A stretch of DNA of 64,000 bases from Leuctra nigra (Eukaryota > Arthropoda > Insecta > Plecoptera > Leuctridae). Below the pieces are notes generated by a model, which saw nothing but the letters and a program-made list of their open reading frames with translations, did no database searches and was not told where the DNA came from. The position numbers were made by a program, and so were the translations under genes. Positions 44,793-55,818 of the stretch are shown here, in pieces (within the stretch, counting starts at the first letter, position 1; each line of letters begins with the position of its first letter). The DNA lies in NCBI GenBank assembly GCA_934045905.1, contig OW203770.1, positions 3,286,001-3,350,000 on the forward strand. Direction: 5' to 3'.

Positions 44793-45047
44793 TAGCGCGT
44801 TGTCTCAGGCAACATTGCTGAGGACTTTCACTGCGGAGGTCCCGGGTTCGAATCCTGACGAATGTTTTTAAAACACTAGAGCAAATGTTGGGAAGGTTTC
44901 CTATTGATCAGCCACGAACGCCTCCTTCCCACCGTCTATACGCTATCTTTACCTAATCCTCATCATCATCATCCTCTTCAAATCATCGACATCAATCATC
45001 CATTCAATTAGCCTAGTTGCAGAACGGTGCGACGTTAAACACTAATA
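44793..45047 (+). repeat. tRNA-headed SINE, second family
   Basis: Head includes GAGGTCCCGGGTTCGAATCC (B-box). The body has CGCCTCCTTCCCACCGTC, (ATC)n-rich tracts and GTTGCAGAACGGTGCGACGT. Same family as 34419-34640. Confidence 0.65.
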
Positions 45048-45059
45048 CAAATTATATTG

Positions 45060-45205
45060 AGAATGTAGGTTTCTGTGGAAAACTTCCATGGAGTCAGGAT
45101 GATACGAAGGGATGTGCGTTGTGAAAAATATCCGACCGAACCGGGGCTCGAACCCGGGACCTCTCACTTGCCGGGCGAGAGCTCTACCAACTGAGCTACC
45201 CGATC
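45060..45205 (-). repeat. tRNA-headed SINE, first family
   Basis: The minus strand starts with a 72-nt tRNA-like head (45134-45205) identical to that at 52626-52697 except at its 5' edge. The body runs to GAAACCTACATTC at 45060. Two SINE families therefore lie head-to-tail neighbours here. Confidence 0.7.
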
Positions 45206-45215
45206 GGACGGACGG

Positions 45216-46061
45216 ACATTTGACACAACGCACTGAACAAATTATATTTGTTTTATTAATAAACGTATAAATCAGTCAATCATTACATTAATCATTTAAT
45301 CATCAATGTGGCGGAAGGAAAAAAACAAATGACAGCGTTTATATTTCTTATTTTGTTGTTCTCACTTTGACCTTCAACTGCAGTTGTTATTGAATAAACT
45401 TCCATAAAATGTATTGACTTTGTATGAATAACAGAAAAGCAATATCATAGGTTTGCGCTTATACTTGAAGGAGGCTAGGTTATTGAAAAAGTGGGGGTTT
45501 CAAAATTAAATTGCAAATAAACCTTTAATAAACCTTAAATAAACCTTGTGTCATGAAGTTTTAAAACTCTTAAAAAATAAGTAGGTATTACATTTTATAA
45601 TATTTTTATAATGTCCGAGAGGTAAAATAATTGTATTCGATAATTCAAATAGCCAACAAAATATCCCACTAGATTTAATTGTTAATCACAAATTACAATT
45701 TTACTGTAGCAACTAAAAATGTTGTCAACTTATGGCGTTTTCCATTGGCCGCACTAGCTCTGCACTAAGTTTGTCATTTGCATTGAGTTCTGTATGGTGA
45801 CGTCATTTCAGTGCAGCCCCAGTGCATGGCAGTGGAACACGCCATTATAGATCTATTGGAAGTTGATGATCAACTGTATTGAAAATTACTTCAATGCAAT
45901 TCAAAACTCGACACACAATATCAGTTTTAAAAAAAGGTAAAACCCACCGAAAAATATCACCGGGCATTTCGTTTTTGAATCATTTGCAATATTCTTTTGT
46001 TTTCCTTATACCTACGTTTATAATTTGGTTATTATGGATATAGTATAGGAGCAAATGTAAT
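45216..46061. other. AT-rich DNA without recognised feature
   Basis: No exon or repeat recognised. Confidence 0.35.
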
Positions 46062-46686
46062 TCCGCTTGATTGGAGTGCCGAAATTGATTTTTTCATAAT
46101 TATCGATTGTTTACATCATTCTTAATATTACCTGATATTCCTTTAATTTTGTTGGTGGCATCTTGAAAAATATGACGGATAACGAGCGGAAAACGTAAAT
46201 TTTACAAATTATTTAATTGTTGATAGAGGAAAGGTGGAAAAATTATGAAATAAATCACTAAAACTAACTCAAATATGGAGATTTAAAAAAATTGTAAAAA
46301 TTGTAAAAGTTTTTTAAAAATGTTGTTAAAAATTTGTTAAAAATTGTAATTCCACATATTTTAGCCTAAGTTCACTCGTTTCGTAATAAATTGAGAGCAA
46401 AAAAACACAGAAACGTGATTGATAAATTCCAACAATGAAAAAATAAAATTCGTTCACGGCGTATTTATTTTCAAGTCCCCATATTTTAGTTAGTTTTAAG
46501 TGAATTATTTCATATTTTTTCAACCTTTCCTCTACCAACAATTAAATAATTTGTAAAATTTACGTTTTCCGACATATTTTCCAAGACGGCCACCAACAAA
46601 ATTGAAGGCACGTCAGGTAATATTAGGAATGTTGTAAACAATCGATAATTAAGAAAAAATCAATTTCGGCACTTCAATCGAGCGGA
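46062..46686. mobile_element. 625-bp foldback element
   Basis: Arms from TTCCGCTTGATTGGAGTGCC to the inverse at 46686, paired through TTATCGATTGTTTACA, GTTGGTGGC and AAATTTACAAATTATTTAAT. A central AT-rich loop has several TTGTTAAAAATT units. Confidence 0.65.
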
Positions 46687-46802
46687 AAGCATTTTTTTCT
46701 ACACTTGAACCTACACTATAATACCACTTTGTGTTCTTGTTATTGTGTGAATAAAATATTTTCAAATTGAATTGAATTGAAACTATCCCGTAAGGTAAAG
46801 AG

Positions 46803-46825
46803 AATGCGGGGGGGGGGGGGGGGAC
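46803..46825. repeat. Poly-G run
   Basis: A run of about 15 G following GAATGCG; similar runs occur next to several elements in the window. Confidence 0.7.
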
Positions 46826-46875
46826 GTCGACATTGTTTGTGTACTTCCATGAGAGTCCTGGGGACCGCTATGGAA

Positions 46876-47190
46876 ACTGACGGATTGTGTCTAATTTTCC
46901 CAAAATACCTAAGTCTCCCCAAGGCTCATTATTTACTCCACTGTTATGCAACTTTGGGAGGTATTTTTGAAACCCGTTATCTCGCAATGCTATTTTCACA
47001 TATTCACATATTTCGTGAAAAAATACGAATAAAAAACTTTTTTGTTTGAAGTATTTCTTGAAATTTTTCAATAGTATTACGAGAAAATGGGTATCAAAGC
47101 TACCTCTTAAAGTTGCATAACAGTGGAGTAAATAATGAGCCTTGGGGAGACTTAGGCATTTTGGGAAAATTTGACACAATCCGTGAGTTT
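46876..47190. mobile_element. Inverted-repeat element, about 315 bp
   Basis: ACGGATTGTGTCTAATTTTC...AGTCTCCCCAAGGCTCATTA near 46880 pairs with inverse sequence at 47130-47180. The inner arms pair through GTTATGCAACTTT and ACGTATTC-like blocks. Confidence 0.6.
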
Positions 47191-47325
47191 TAATCCATAG
47201 CGGTTCTACTTATTGACTTACTTGTATCGAACTGTGTTTCCCGAAAATTCTGATTAAGACTTGATCGAAGATGCTAGAGAGACAAGTCAAGTCACATGAC
47301 AGCTGTTGATGCCATTACTTAGTTA

Positions 47326-47821
47326 CAGTGTTGAGTAGTAACATGATACAAAGTAACATGTTAACTTTTTCGAGTAAAAGTAACTGTAACATGTTACTTT
47401 GAAAATAAAGTATTTGTATTCCTAACATGTTACTTATTTTGAGTAACTTAACCGATTGTAACATGTTACAAATTTATTTTGTTTCCATAGAATATTCAAG
47501 TAGGTAAACACCTAAAACTCAATTTCAGAAGGTTAAAAAACACTAAATATTTTGAAAATGCCTCTTGGAAGGCAATTTTGTTGTCATTTTAACTTTTTTT
47601 CGGTTAATTTCATATTTATTTGTGTATTATTTATGACGTACAGGTTCAAAGATTTTTGAAAAGTAACTGTGAAAGTAACTGCTGACTTTATGCAAGTAAC
47701 TGTAACTGTATCGGTGTTACTTTTAAAATTAAGTAACTTTAACTGTAACACTGTTAGAATTTTGGACAAGTAACTGTAACTGTAACACTGATACATTTTA
47801 AAAGTAACTTTGCCAACACTG
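47326..47821. mobile_element. MITE with CAGTGTTG ends and GTAACTGTAAC repeats
   Basis: Ends CAGTGTTG / CAACACTG, with many GTAACATGTTAC and AAGTAACTGTAAC repeats inside. The ends resemble hAT termini; a matching 8-bp duplication is not evident. Confidence 0.55.
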
Positions 47822-48049
47822 CAGTTAGTTATTAATCTCCAGAATCCCCTCTGCATTACACAATGACTCGTGTCAGGACATGAAAGCGGGTTGTTTCGCG
47901 CTGGCCAATGACCAGGTACCTAACATTCCACATGTTGCATCAGTGACGTCACAGCAATGTCCCGATGAGCATTGCGCACTAAGGGCGGGTTTCCAGTAGA
48001 TTAGCACGACAACATAGACCTTATGGTGAAATACGCTACCAGTAAAACT

Positions 48050-48150
48050 AATTGAATGGCGGCGCATGAATGATGATGATGAAGATATAGGCAAGGATGG
48101 AAAGTGGGGAACCTTCCCAGGATTTGCCTCTCGACTGACGTAACCCACGT
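48050..48150 (-). repeat. SINE body fragment, second family
   Basis: GAATGATGATGATGAAGATA and GGGGAACCTTCCCAGGATTT match the minus-strand SINE at 34419-34640. Confidence 0.45.
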
Positions 48151-48251
48151 GACTGTCTTTCGGTTTTCTTTTCACTTTTTCCGAAAATTTATTTTAACTT
48201 CATTAATTGACAGAAATATTTATGTTAATTTATCATTTTTATGACTGGTAG

Positions 48252-48787
48252 TTAAGGTGATACTAGCGCTCGGCCGTTTTAGAAAATTGAGAGAGAAAAA
48301 TTGTTTCATAAGTGGGTGTAACTTTGACAGTATGTTCACATGATCAGTCTGATTGGATATTAGGAGCACTTTTTCATTTTTGCTTATTGCGTCGTTAATT
48401 AGGCGCTGATTATTCAACAAAACCGCGCAAAACGATGCAATTTGTGATACGATTGGAGACCAAACCCGTAAACCAATTGATATCAAATTTTAATCATGAT
48501 TAGATGAAAGACAAACTTAGGGTTATCCCTTGGCACATTTTTGAAATTTAATTTTATACGGCGCCCAGTGAGACGAGAAAATAGCTAATTTTTCACCAAA
48601 AATCCACTAATTATTACTAATTAACGAAACAAAAAATTTAAAATGTACCAAGGGATAACCCTAAGTTTGTCTTTTATCTAATAACGATTAAAATTACAAG
48701 TAATTTGGTCTACCATTTCGTCTCCAATCGTAACGCAAAAAGTGTCTACAAAAAGCAGCAAAATCGCTCGCGCTTGCAGCACCTTAA
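48252..48787. mobile_element. TTAAGGTG-type MITE, best complete copy
   Basis: 536 bp including TTAA at both sides. Ends TTAAGGTGATACTAGCGCTC and GCGCTTGCAGCACCTTAA; inner inverted pair ACTTAGGGTTATCCCTTGG / CCAAGGGATAACCCTAAGT. TTAA duplication suggests mobilisation by a piggyBac-type transposase, none of which is in the window. Confidence 0.8.
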
Positions 48788-48889
48788 AGAGCTTTTTTTC
48801 TCTATATGTATTCCTGTATCTACAAACATTATTATTTATTATTAACTCTGTATGACAATGTGAATAAAACATTTTATAAAAAAAAATCG

Positions 48890-48970
48890 TGGCTGTCTCA
48901 GTCATTAAGCACGACAACTGGGTTCGAACCCGGGCAGACAGAACTTTACGATTGAGCCAACTTGCTCCGT
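48890..48970 (-). repeat. tRNA-like fragment
   Basis: On the minus strand CCCGGGTTCGAACCCAG is a B-box-like segment with a plausible T-arm. The D-arm side and acceptor do not fold convincingly, so it is a SINE head or decayed tRNA. Confidence 0.35.
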
Positions 48971-49141
48971 AGGAACATTGTGTTTAAAATTTAAATACAG
49001 CTATAAGTAGAAACAAATAAAATATCTCGGACAATGTTAAAAGGTTTCACGAAGATAATGTACTGGCTACAATGATTTAATAGAAACTACTACTATTGGA
49101 ACAATACCTTGGCACAATATTTCATCAGGTAAAGTTCGTTC

Positions 49142-49455
49142 ACGATAAGAATATCACTGACGTTTTAGTCGATCACGTCGTTCATTGGTCAGTCACTTGA
49201 ACACTGCCCTGTCAATGGCAAGACTTTCTTCTTTGTATTATTGAAATTGTATAAATTATGTCAAATACACAATTTTTAATAGTAGTAAATATTATAAAAA
49301 TTCAATAAAATTGATTTATTTTTATCTACAGCCGTATTATACACATTTTTTGATTATTATATTGATATTTACATGTTTAGGTATACGATCACTTGACTAC
49401 GGTAGTACACGCCGCCATTACGGGACGGCTTGCTGTTCTAATCGTGAATGAACTT
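49142..49455. mobile_element. TA-flanked MITE (AAGTTCGTTCACG ends), copy 2
   Basis: 314 bp, ends AAGTTCGTTCACG / CGTGAATGAACTT, TA at 49140-49141 and 49456-49457. Same family as 16370-16687. Confidence 0.7.
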
Positions 49456-49689
49456 TAGTTTTTATTAAATGTAAGAACGTAAACAGCAATGTGATTCAAA
49501 TGATCGATTAAAATCTTAGTCCATTCAGCTGCTATTTTGGTTTCTCATCCCACATTCACTAGCTAAAAGTTCGACTCAAAACTTGATCAAAACATGAACG
49601 CAAAACTCTAAATGGAGCCTTTTATGTATATCAGTTCCCTTTCATTAGACCAACGAGTTAGCAAACGATTGAACCTCGAAAATAGTCCC

Positions 49690-50119
49690 CCCGACGGCTG
49701 CCACCTTAGCGCGGTGGTGGGGTTTGTGTTGGCCAATGATCCATTGCAGCTACGCCGGCGAGCATATGCTCATGTGTAAGGGTTACCCATGCCGTACAGA
49801 TCAGTGGTGAGGCCCAGACCAAGAGCAGCCAGGGTCGGCCTAACCATGCCCTCCCTTGAATTTGCGGTCCCCTCGGGCCGGCCTCCCCCCTCGAGATGGT
49901 GATCCGCCTGAAATCGGGTTCCGCCGGCCCGAATCCTCACACCCCCCGGTCCGTCCCCATTCCGGCCTGGCCTTCCCACCAGTGCTGGACTCCCCCGGAT
50001 CGGGCCCGTTAGCTTCCCTTGCCCACCAATTATGTTCAACAAAGTTAAATGTAACAATTAATGTGCGCAATATAACCTCGTCGTTGACGCGCCATTAAAC
50101 CAAACTAATCTAATCTAAT
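49690..50119 (+). mobile_element. 5'-truncated LINE-like 3' end
   Basis: A GC-rich block in AT-rich DNA, with strong compositional contrast. It ends CGCCATTAAACCAAAC followed by (TAATC)n, like the 3' ends of several insect non-LTR retrotransposons. The short open frames are Pro/Gly/Arg-rich and lack reverse-transcriptase motifs, so only 3' sequence remains. Confidence 0.45.
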
Positions 50120-51718
50120 CGAAAATAGTATTAAATACTTCCTACGCCTCTCTTCTATCAGATATTGTCGCTATCATCAGCACGTTATATTTGAATATCT
50201 CTGCACTGGAAATTGTTTTAGAAGTACTAACAGTTGAATTAATATCCGTTAGCAGCTGTGTATCGAATGATTCTTCATGTAAAATGGCTATACGCACTGC
50301 ACTGAACTGCTCACAAGAAAGGCAAGACCGCTACTGAACATGTAAACAAGCCGTCAGCTGGCTGCTTAGGGGCGGTTTTGCTAAGGTCATGTCCTACTAG
50401 GTAATTAACCCCGCAGATAAATACAAGCTGGACAGATCTCTGCACGTATTCGAACTCTATTCCGCGTGGGGTCAGGGGGGGTCAATTAGTTGACTAGGAA
50501 CTACTTTTATTGAATTTGTGGTTGAATCGAGCGATGATGAATTAATTTTGACATCCTTTTGAAGTTATTTATGCGATATTATGGTGATGATATAAAAACT
50601 ATTTTATACCTACGATTTAAATAACATAGGTTTTCAGACGACCTGATTTTGCTTTTTTGAATATTTCTGGCCGACTTCGTAAAGGGGAAATAAATTGATG
50701 GTGACAAAAACTCTGTTACTTATTTCAACAATTAGAACTCTGATATTAAAGTGTAGGATACATGTTTTGTTCTGACTACATCTGCAGGAAAGTGAATCAT
50801 ATTAACAATATGCTCTACGTCAAATTAAAATCGATATTTTGTACTAAGGGTTTTCACGACTTCTATTCGCCAGTACAGCTGCAGGGCTCACGGGAAAGAT
50901 TTTTTAAAACTTGATCAAGTTCCATCAACCATATAATATCTACTTCACTTTAGGCACCGAGTGTTGACTCTTTTGTTTCTGAAAATGAGAAACAGCGCGA
51001 TGGGTGACAAAAATTAGCAACTCGTGACGGCCTTTTCATGCCCTTAGCTGCAGCAGTTATAGTAAACATAACTAATATTACCTATAATGTTACCTATAGG
51101 TAATTAGATACATTCTTACAATAATACGCCACATGATATTTCGCTGTGCAAAATGTATGAAGTGTTATAAATTCCGCTGAATCTGATAAAATTATTAGTT
51201 TGCTTCTCTCTTTTACCATTTCTGAGCTATTTTGAGTTATCTGTTGATTTTTATCGGTTGCTATGGCCACAACCAATGAGAGATTATAAAATTGCTAATT
51301 CTTCGCCGTACAGTTTTGCCGATTTCCCTCACTATGACATTTTTAAATAGATCTTTCACATTTAAAAATATTTTAACAGGGGTGACCAAACCAGATTTTG
51401 ACTTTATTTACCCCCACCCCCTAAAGAGAGGCCACTTTTCAAAATTTGAAAAAAATATATGATAACGGCAATAAATAGTACTAAAAGATCGCGCAAGTCG
51501 CATTCTAGGCCTACTTCTACTTTAAGCACAGTAAACAAAAGTTTGAGGTAATGTTGAGAAATGTGCACTATTTTCCTGTGTGATGGGACTTGTATTTTTC
51601 ACTAACGACGGAATGCGATACTTGGATTCCTCTTTATAACATAAATATTCGATATTTGTTGTTAATTGTCCCTCCGATCTGATATATTACCCTATTGAAG
51701 CAAAAATGCAAGAACTAG
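50120..51718. other. Unassigned DNA
   Basis: Mostly AT-rich. A GGGGTGACCAAACCAG segment near 51379 recurs near 52830. No exon recognised. Confidence 0.35.
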
Positions 51719-51930
51719 GGGTGCATACCGATTTATAATCAGGTCGCCCAGTTTCCCTATCCTTTTAACATTGTGACGTAACACCTGGTCGTGACCTTGA
51801 GTCGAATCGTGGTCGAATGAATGAAAGGGTGCATACCCTTTTTGAATCAGGTCGCCCAGTTTCCCTATCCTTTTAACATTGTGACGTAAGCACCTGAGCG
51901 TGACCTTGAGTCGAATTTAGTCGAATGAAT
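51719..51930. repeat. Two-copy tandem duplication, about 108 bp
   Basis: GGGTGCATACC...CAGGTCGCCCAGTTTCCCTA...GTGACCTTGAGTCGAAT occurs twice in a row with few differences. Confidence 0.8.
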
Positions 51931-52131
51931 GGAAATACAGGCATCCATGTTGGATCAGAACGTCTAACCTCTTGAGCTTGGGCATTATGGGCACGGTTTC
52001 AGTTCGTTTCCTGACGCGGCAAGTTTGATTTAACCCGTAAATCCTATGGTGACGTCAATGCCCAACCAGCTCTTATTTTGAACCTCACCCTAGATCGCAG
52101 TTCTTCTTCTTCTTACATAATTGATTTTCGA

Positions 52132-52395
52132 ATCTAGTGGAGCGGTCGCTCCACTAGTAAATGCCTATATAAACTGAGGAGCAGACCAACTACTTTTACT
52201 GTAAGCAACAACATGGCATTTGCGGCCTACTGGATCTCAACAATGGAAAATCTCTTATTGTTGTGAAATGTCTTAATTTTGAGCTATGGCCCACCCCACC
52301 ACATATACATCACGCGACAACAACCAGTCATGCCGTTTACGACCTAGAGGGCAGTGAAAATCGTGAAATTACACCGCTTTCTTCTTCTTATACAG
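52132..52395 (-). mobile_element. Solo hairpin end of the composite element
   Basis: A minus-strand copy of the conserved tail only (ACAGTAAAAGTAGTTGGTCT, GTAGGCCGCAAATGCCATG, GGTGGGGTGGGCCATAGCTC). It begins with the 24-nt palindrome CTAGTGGAGCG-GT-CGCTCCACTAG at 52134-52157. Here the palindrome is complete, unlike in the longer copies. Confidence 0.65.
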
Positions 52396-52414
52396 ATGAT
52401 GATGATAATGATGA

Positions 52415-52560
52415 GCATATATCTAGCATATAGTGAGCTATGCTCACTATGCTAGCATAGTGAGCATTGCTCACTATATGCTAGTTATATGCTAGTATGC
52501 TGTATGCTAGTATGCTAGTATGATAGTATGCTAGTGTGTATGCAGTATAGTATGCTAGTA
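52415..52560. repeat. TATGCTAG simple repeat
   Basis: Irregular TATGCTAG, CTAGTATG and GAGCATAGTGAGC units, including inverted pairs. No gene. Confidence 0.75.
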
Positions 52561-52625
52561 GTTATGGTTCGCTCCTCGGAGATCTCTAACCCTTATCAGT
52601 CGCTGTGTCTTATGTCCGTCCGTCC

Positions 52626-52697
52626 GACCGGGTAGCTCAGTTGGTAGAGCTCTCGCCCGGCAAGTGAGAGGTCCCGGGTTCGAGCCCCGGTTCGGTC
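52626..52697 (+). tRNA. tRNA-Ala(GGC)-like SINE head, probably not a functional tRNA
   Basis: Folds as a 72-nt cloverleaf: 7-bp acceptor with two G-U pairs, D-arm GCTC/GAGC, anticodon stem CTCGC/GTGAG, T-arm CCGGG/CCCGG with TTCGAGC. The loop CCGGCAA would place GGC as anticodon. Position 33 is C instead of the universal T, and the same sequence heads the SINE at 45060-45205 and parts of 27869-28065. I therefore call it a SINE head rather than a tRNA gene. Confidence 0.5.
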
Positions 52698-52989
52698 GAA
52701 GTACTTATTATTGCAATGTTGTATTTGCAGTCAGTAGGTAAATTAATACTTCACAGCATTGGACTGTATAACGTTTCAGAGTATTTGTCAACTTATGCAA
52801 ATATTGAATAATAGTACATCCAAGACAGGGGTGACCAAACCAAAGTTTGACGTCTTTACCCCTCACCGCCAACCAACAAGAGACCGCTTTCAAAATGATA
52901 AAATAATGTATGTTACTCGTAATTAATATGAACATAAGCTCAGCAAGTTTGGTAACAGGCCTTTAGGCCTTTAATAGATTATGAGTAAT

Positions 52990-53240
52990 TGAGAAAAGTT
53001 CGTTATCATGTTGAATTCTTTGTTAATTTTTCAATAAATTAGGTCTGCGGCTCGTGCGCTTTCAGCAGGAATCATTCTTAATTATAAACGATTTTACATA
53101 GAATATATCTGTATAACTCTAACAGATAATGTAAAATCGTTTATAATTAAGATTGATTGAAAGAGAATAATTAAAAGCGTACAAAAACGCAGGACTTTAT
53201 TGAAAAATTAACCAACTTCTATAAATATAACGTTTCTCAA
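52990..53240. mobile_element. Inverted-repeat element
   Basis: Inner arms TTAATTATAAACGATTTTAC / GTAAAATCGTTTATAATTAA at about 53085-53150. Outer arms GTTAATTTTTCAATAAA near 53030 and TTTATTGAAAAATTAAC near 53200. Confidence 0.6.
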
Positions 53241-53270
53241 CTTGAAGGTAGTACCATCGTGTATAAATAA

Positions 53271-55388
53271 CCCAGAAAAAAACACTCCGTGTAAAAAAGG
53301 CAGCCAAGTCTCTTTACTTAAAAAAAAATCAACACCGAAAAGGAGTGATATCAAAAAAGGAGCCAAGTCAATGACATTTCCAAATATTTAATCGTATCTT
53401 TGAAATAAAAGTATAAACACCGAGAAATACTTTACAAAAGGACTTGGCGCATCGTTTTTTTAAAGACATCATTCTATCCTAAAAGTGGAAAGATTATTAA
53501 CAAGTAGGTACATATTCCTCTTTTTATTTGAGCCAGTATCTATGAATCAAGCTACTTTTGGTAATGGCTATTTTATAATTTTGTAATGGCGATAGAAGAA
53601 AGATGTCATGCTGTAATAGAAGTAATAATAAGGGAGGTAGAATTAAATAACAAGGAAGTGGGCTCATATATATTCTTATAGCACTGTTAATATGGTGATA
53701 TTAGAAGGATATCTTTTCATAATTTGATCATGACTGAAGGAAATCATGAAAAGTTGTCAAATAATTACTAACTATTTATAGAACACTATTATATTATGGC
53801 AGTAAATTATTATGGTATATATTATACCATTATATGGTATATATTATTATGGTTTTAATAGTTGTTCAATGTGACTTCACTGTGTACTTTGTGAAATGTA
53901 TTGTTATAAAATGTGGATTAATAGAAATGTATTTCATTGTGAGAAGGTATAACGCATGAGACTTAATTATGTTGACCACGAAACAATAATATGAAGATAA
54001 CTATTGTATATTTATTACAAATATAGGCAACAAGTTTCATCGCGTACATATTCAAATAGAAAATATTTTACAGTAGGTATGTAGGTATAATATGTAATTG
54101 AAAGTTGTGTCCCTATTATTCTAAAATTTCTAAATTACGGTTGTATATAAATGGCATATGCTTATGAATAGAAAAATGTCTTTAAAAAAACGATGCGCCA
54201 AGTCCTTTTGTAAAGTATTTCTCGGTGTTTATACTTTTATTTCAAAGATACGATTAAATATTTGGAAATGTCATTGACTTGGCTCCTTTTTTGATATCAC
54301 TCCTTTTCGGTGTTGATTTTTTTTTAAGTAAAGAGACTTGGCTGCCTTTTTTACACGGAGTGTTTTTTTCTGGGATATCACTTCTTTTGTTAGTTTATTC
54401 ATACAGCTTGTAGCACATGTCCGAGCAAGGACTAATTTCTTTAAAAAAATACGCCTCAACCGATTAGGATAGGTACTAAGAAATTACAATCGGTCCAGCC
54501 GTTTTCGATATATTATAACGCCCCTTCCGGTTTTGAAATGGCGGCCGAAATTAATGTCGTCTTGAATTCATAATTATTAGTCCTACAAAATTGCATAATT
54601 TGATTGCAATCGGTACAGCCGTTTACGATATATTATAACGTCCCTTCCGGTTTTGAAATGGCGGCCGAAAATAATGTCGTCTTGAATTCATAATTATTAG
54701 TCATACTATTTCCAAAATTTGGTTGCAATCGGTACAGCCGCTTTCGATAATGACGTCACTTCGGTTTTAACAATGGCGGCCGAAAATAATGTCGTCTTTA
54801 ATTCATAATTATTAGTCCTACACATTTCCAAAATTTGGTTGCAATTGGTACAGCCGTTTTCGATATATGACGTCACTTCCGGTTTTGACAATGGCGGCCG
54901 AAAATAATGTCGTCTTTAGTTCATAATTATATTAGTCCGACATAATTCTAAAATTTGGTTGCAATCGGTACATCCGTTTTCGATATATGACGTCACTTCC
55001 GGTTTTAACAATGGCGGCCGAAATTAATGTCGTATTGAATTCATAATTATAAGTCCTACACAATTCCAAAATTTAGTTGCAATCGGTACAGCCGTTTTCG
55101 TTATATGACGTCACTTCCGGTTTTAGAAAATGGCGGCCGAGAGCACTGCAACCTTGAATTTATAATTATTTACAATGTATGTTTACTAAATATCTATTTA
55201 AAAGTATAAAGTGGTGAATTTAGTGTCCTTTAGAATATTAATGACGTCATTTAGCATTTTTATGACGTCATTTCCGGTATAGGTAATAAGAAAACAATTT
55301 AGTTTTATCTAGTTGATACTTCATGAATGACCTTCTGAATTCAATAGCGCTAATTTCCGTCAAATCGCTCATGCCGTTTTCAATATAT
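53271..55388 (+). mobile_element. Composite foldback/hairpin-end element C, 5' part
   Basis: Inverted arms at about 53274-53465 and 54183-54375 (ACACTCCGTGTAAAAA, GGAGCCAAGTCA, GACTTGGCGCATCG) flank a 700-bp spacer unlike that of copies A and B. Six units of 116-120 bp follow (54480-55140), each with TCGGTACAGCCG, CACTTCCGGTTTT and AATGGCGGCCG. The element is cut at 55388 by the retrotransposon and resumes at 60768. Confidence 0.75.
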
Positions 55389-55785
55389 TGTAACATGTAA
55401 ACTGAGGGAGGGCGGCCGCCCGAGGTCAACCGGTCATACAACCCCTCACGCGCTCGAGCAGGGGCTCGAGAGTTGTTGACCGGCCAGCGACGGAACTGGT
55501 TGTGTTGTGTGTTGTTAGAGAGACGTTTCTAGAAGCCGACGCAGGAAACTGATTTTTGTACAGAGAAAGAGTGTTGATCATTATTATTTGTCGGACTGTC
55601 TTACGACGACTTGTGCTGTGGGATTAAGAGTTATTAAAAGTATTGTTCAAGTGTGATTGTGTTCAAGGTGTTTTGTTTACGAGCTTCGTGCTTCCTCGTA
55701 CCCCAGAAGCACGTGGCGCCCATCCCCGTCCGCCAGCGTTCCCCCACCCACCCCATTCCACCGTTAAGAAGGGGCAAACGTTATA
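55389..55785 (+). repeat. 5' LTR
   Basis: Starts TGTAAC and ends GTTATA (imperfect inverted termini), 397 bp. Includes a GC-rich inverted segment CGCTCGAGCAGGGGCTCGAG near 55450. It holds the promoter of the element, but no TATA box could be pinned down. Confidence 0.9.
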
Positions 55786-55787
55786 AC

Positions 55788-55806
55788 TGGCGCCCGACGT
55801 GGGACC
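55788..55806 (+). other. Primer-binding site
   Basis: TGGCGCCCGACGTGGGACC begins two bases after the LTR. It is complementary to a tRNA 3' end of the CGGGCGCCA type, closest to a lysine tRNA as I know those families. The exact isoacceptor is an inference. Confidence 0.75.
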
Positions 55807-55818
55807 GAAATTTTGAAA

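Noticed and set aside
46777..47179. Frames of 90 and 103 codons on opposite strands
   Set aside because: They are mirror translations of the two arms of an inverted repeat.
49770..50098. Pro/Gly/Arg-rich frames on both strands
   Set aside because: Frames in the GC-rich LINE-like tail; open on both strands because stops are rare in GC-rich DNA.
52626..52697. Functional tRNA-Ala gene
   Set aside because: C at position 33 and identical SINE-borne copies in the window make a retroposed head more likely.
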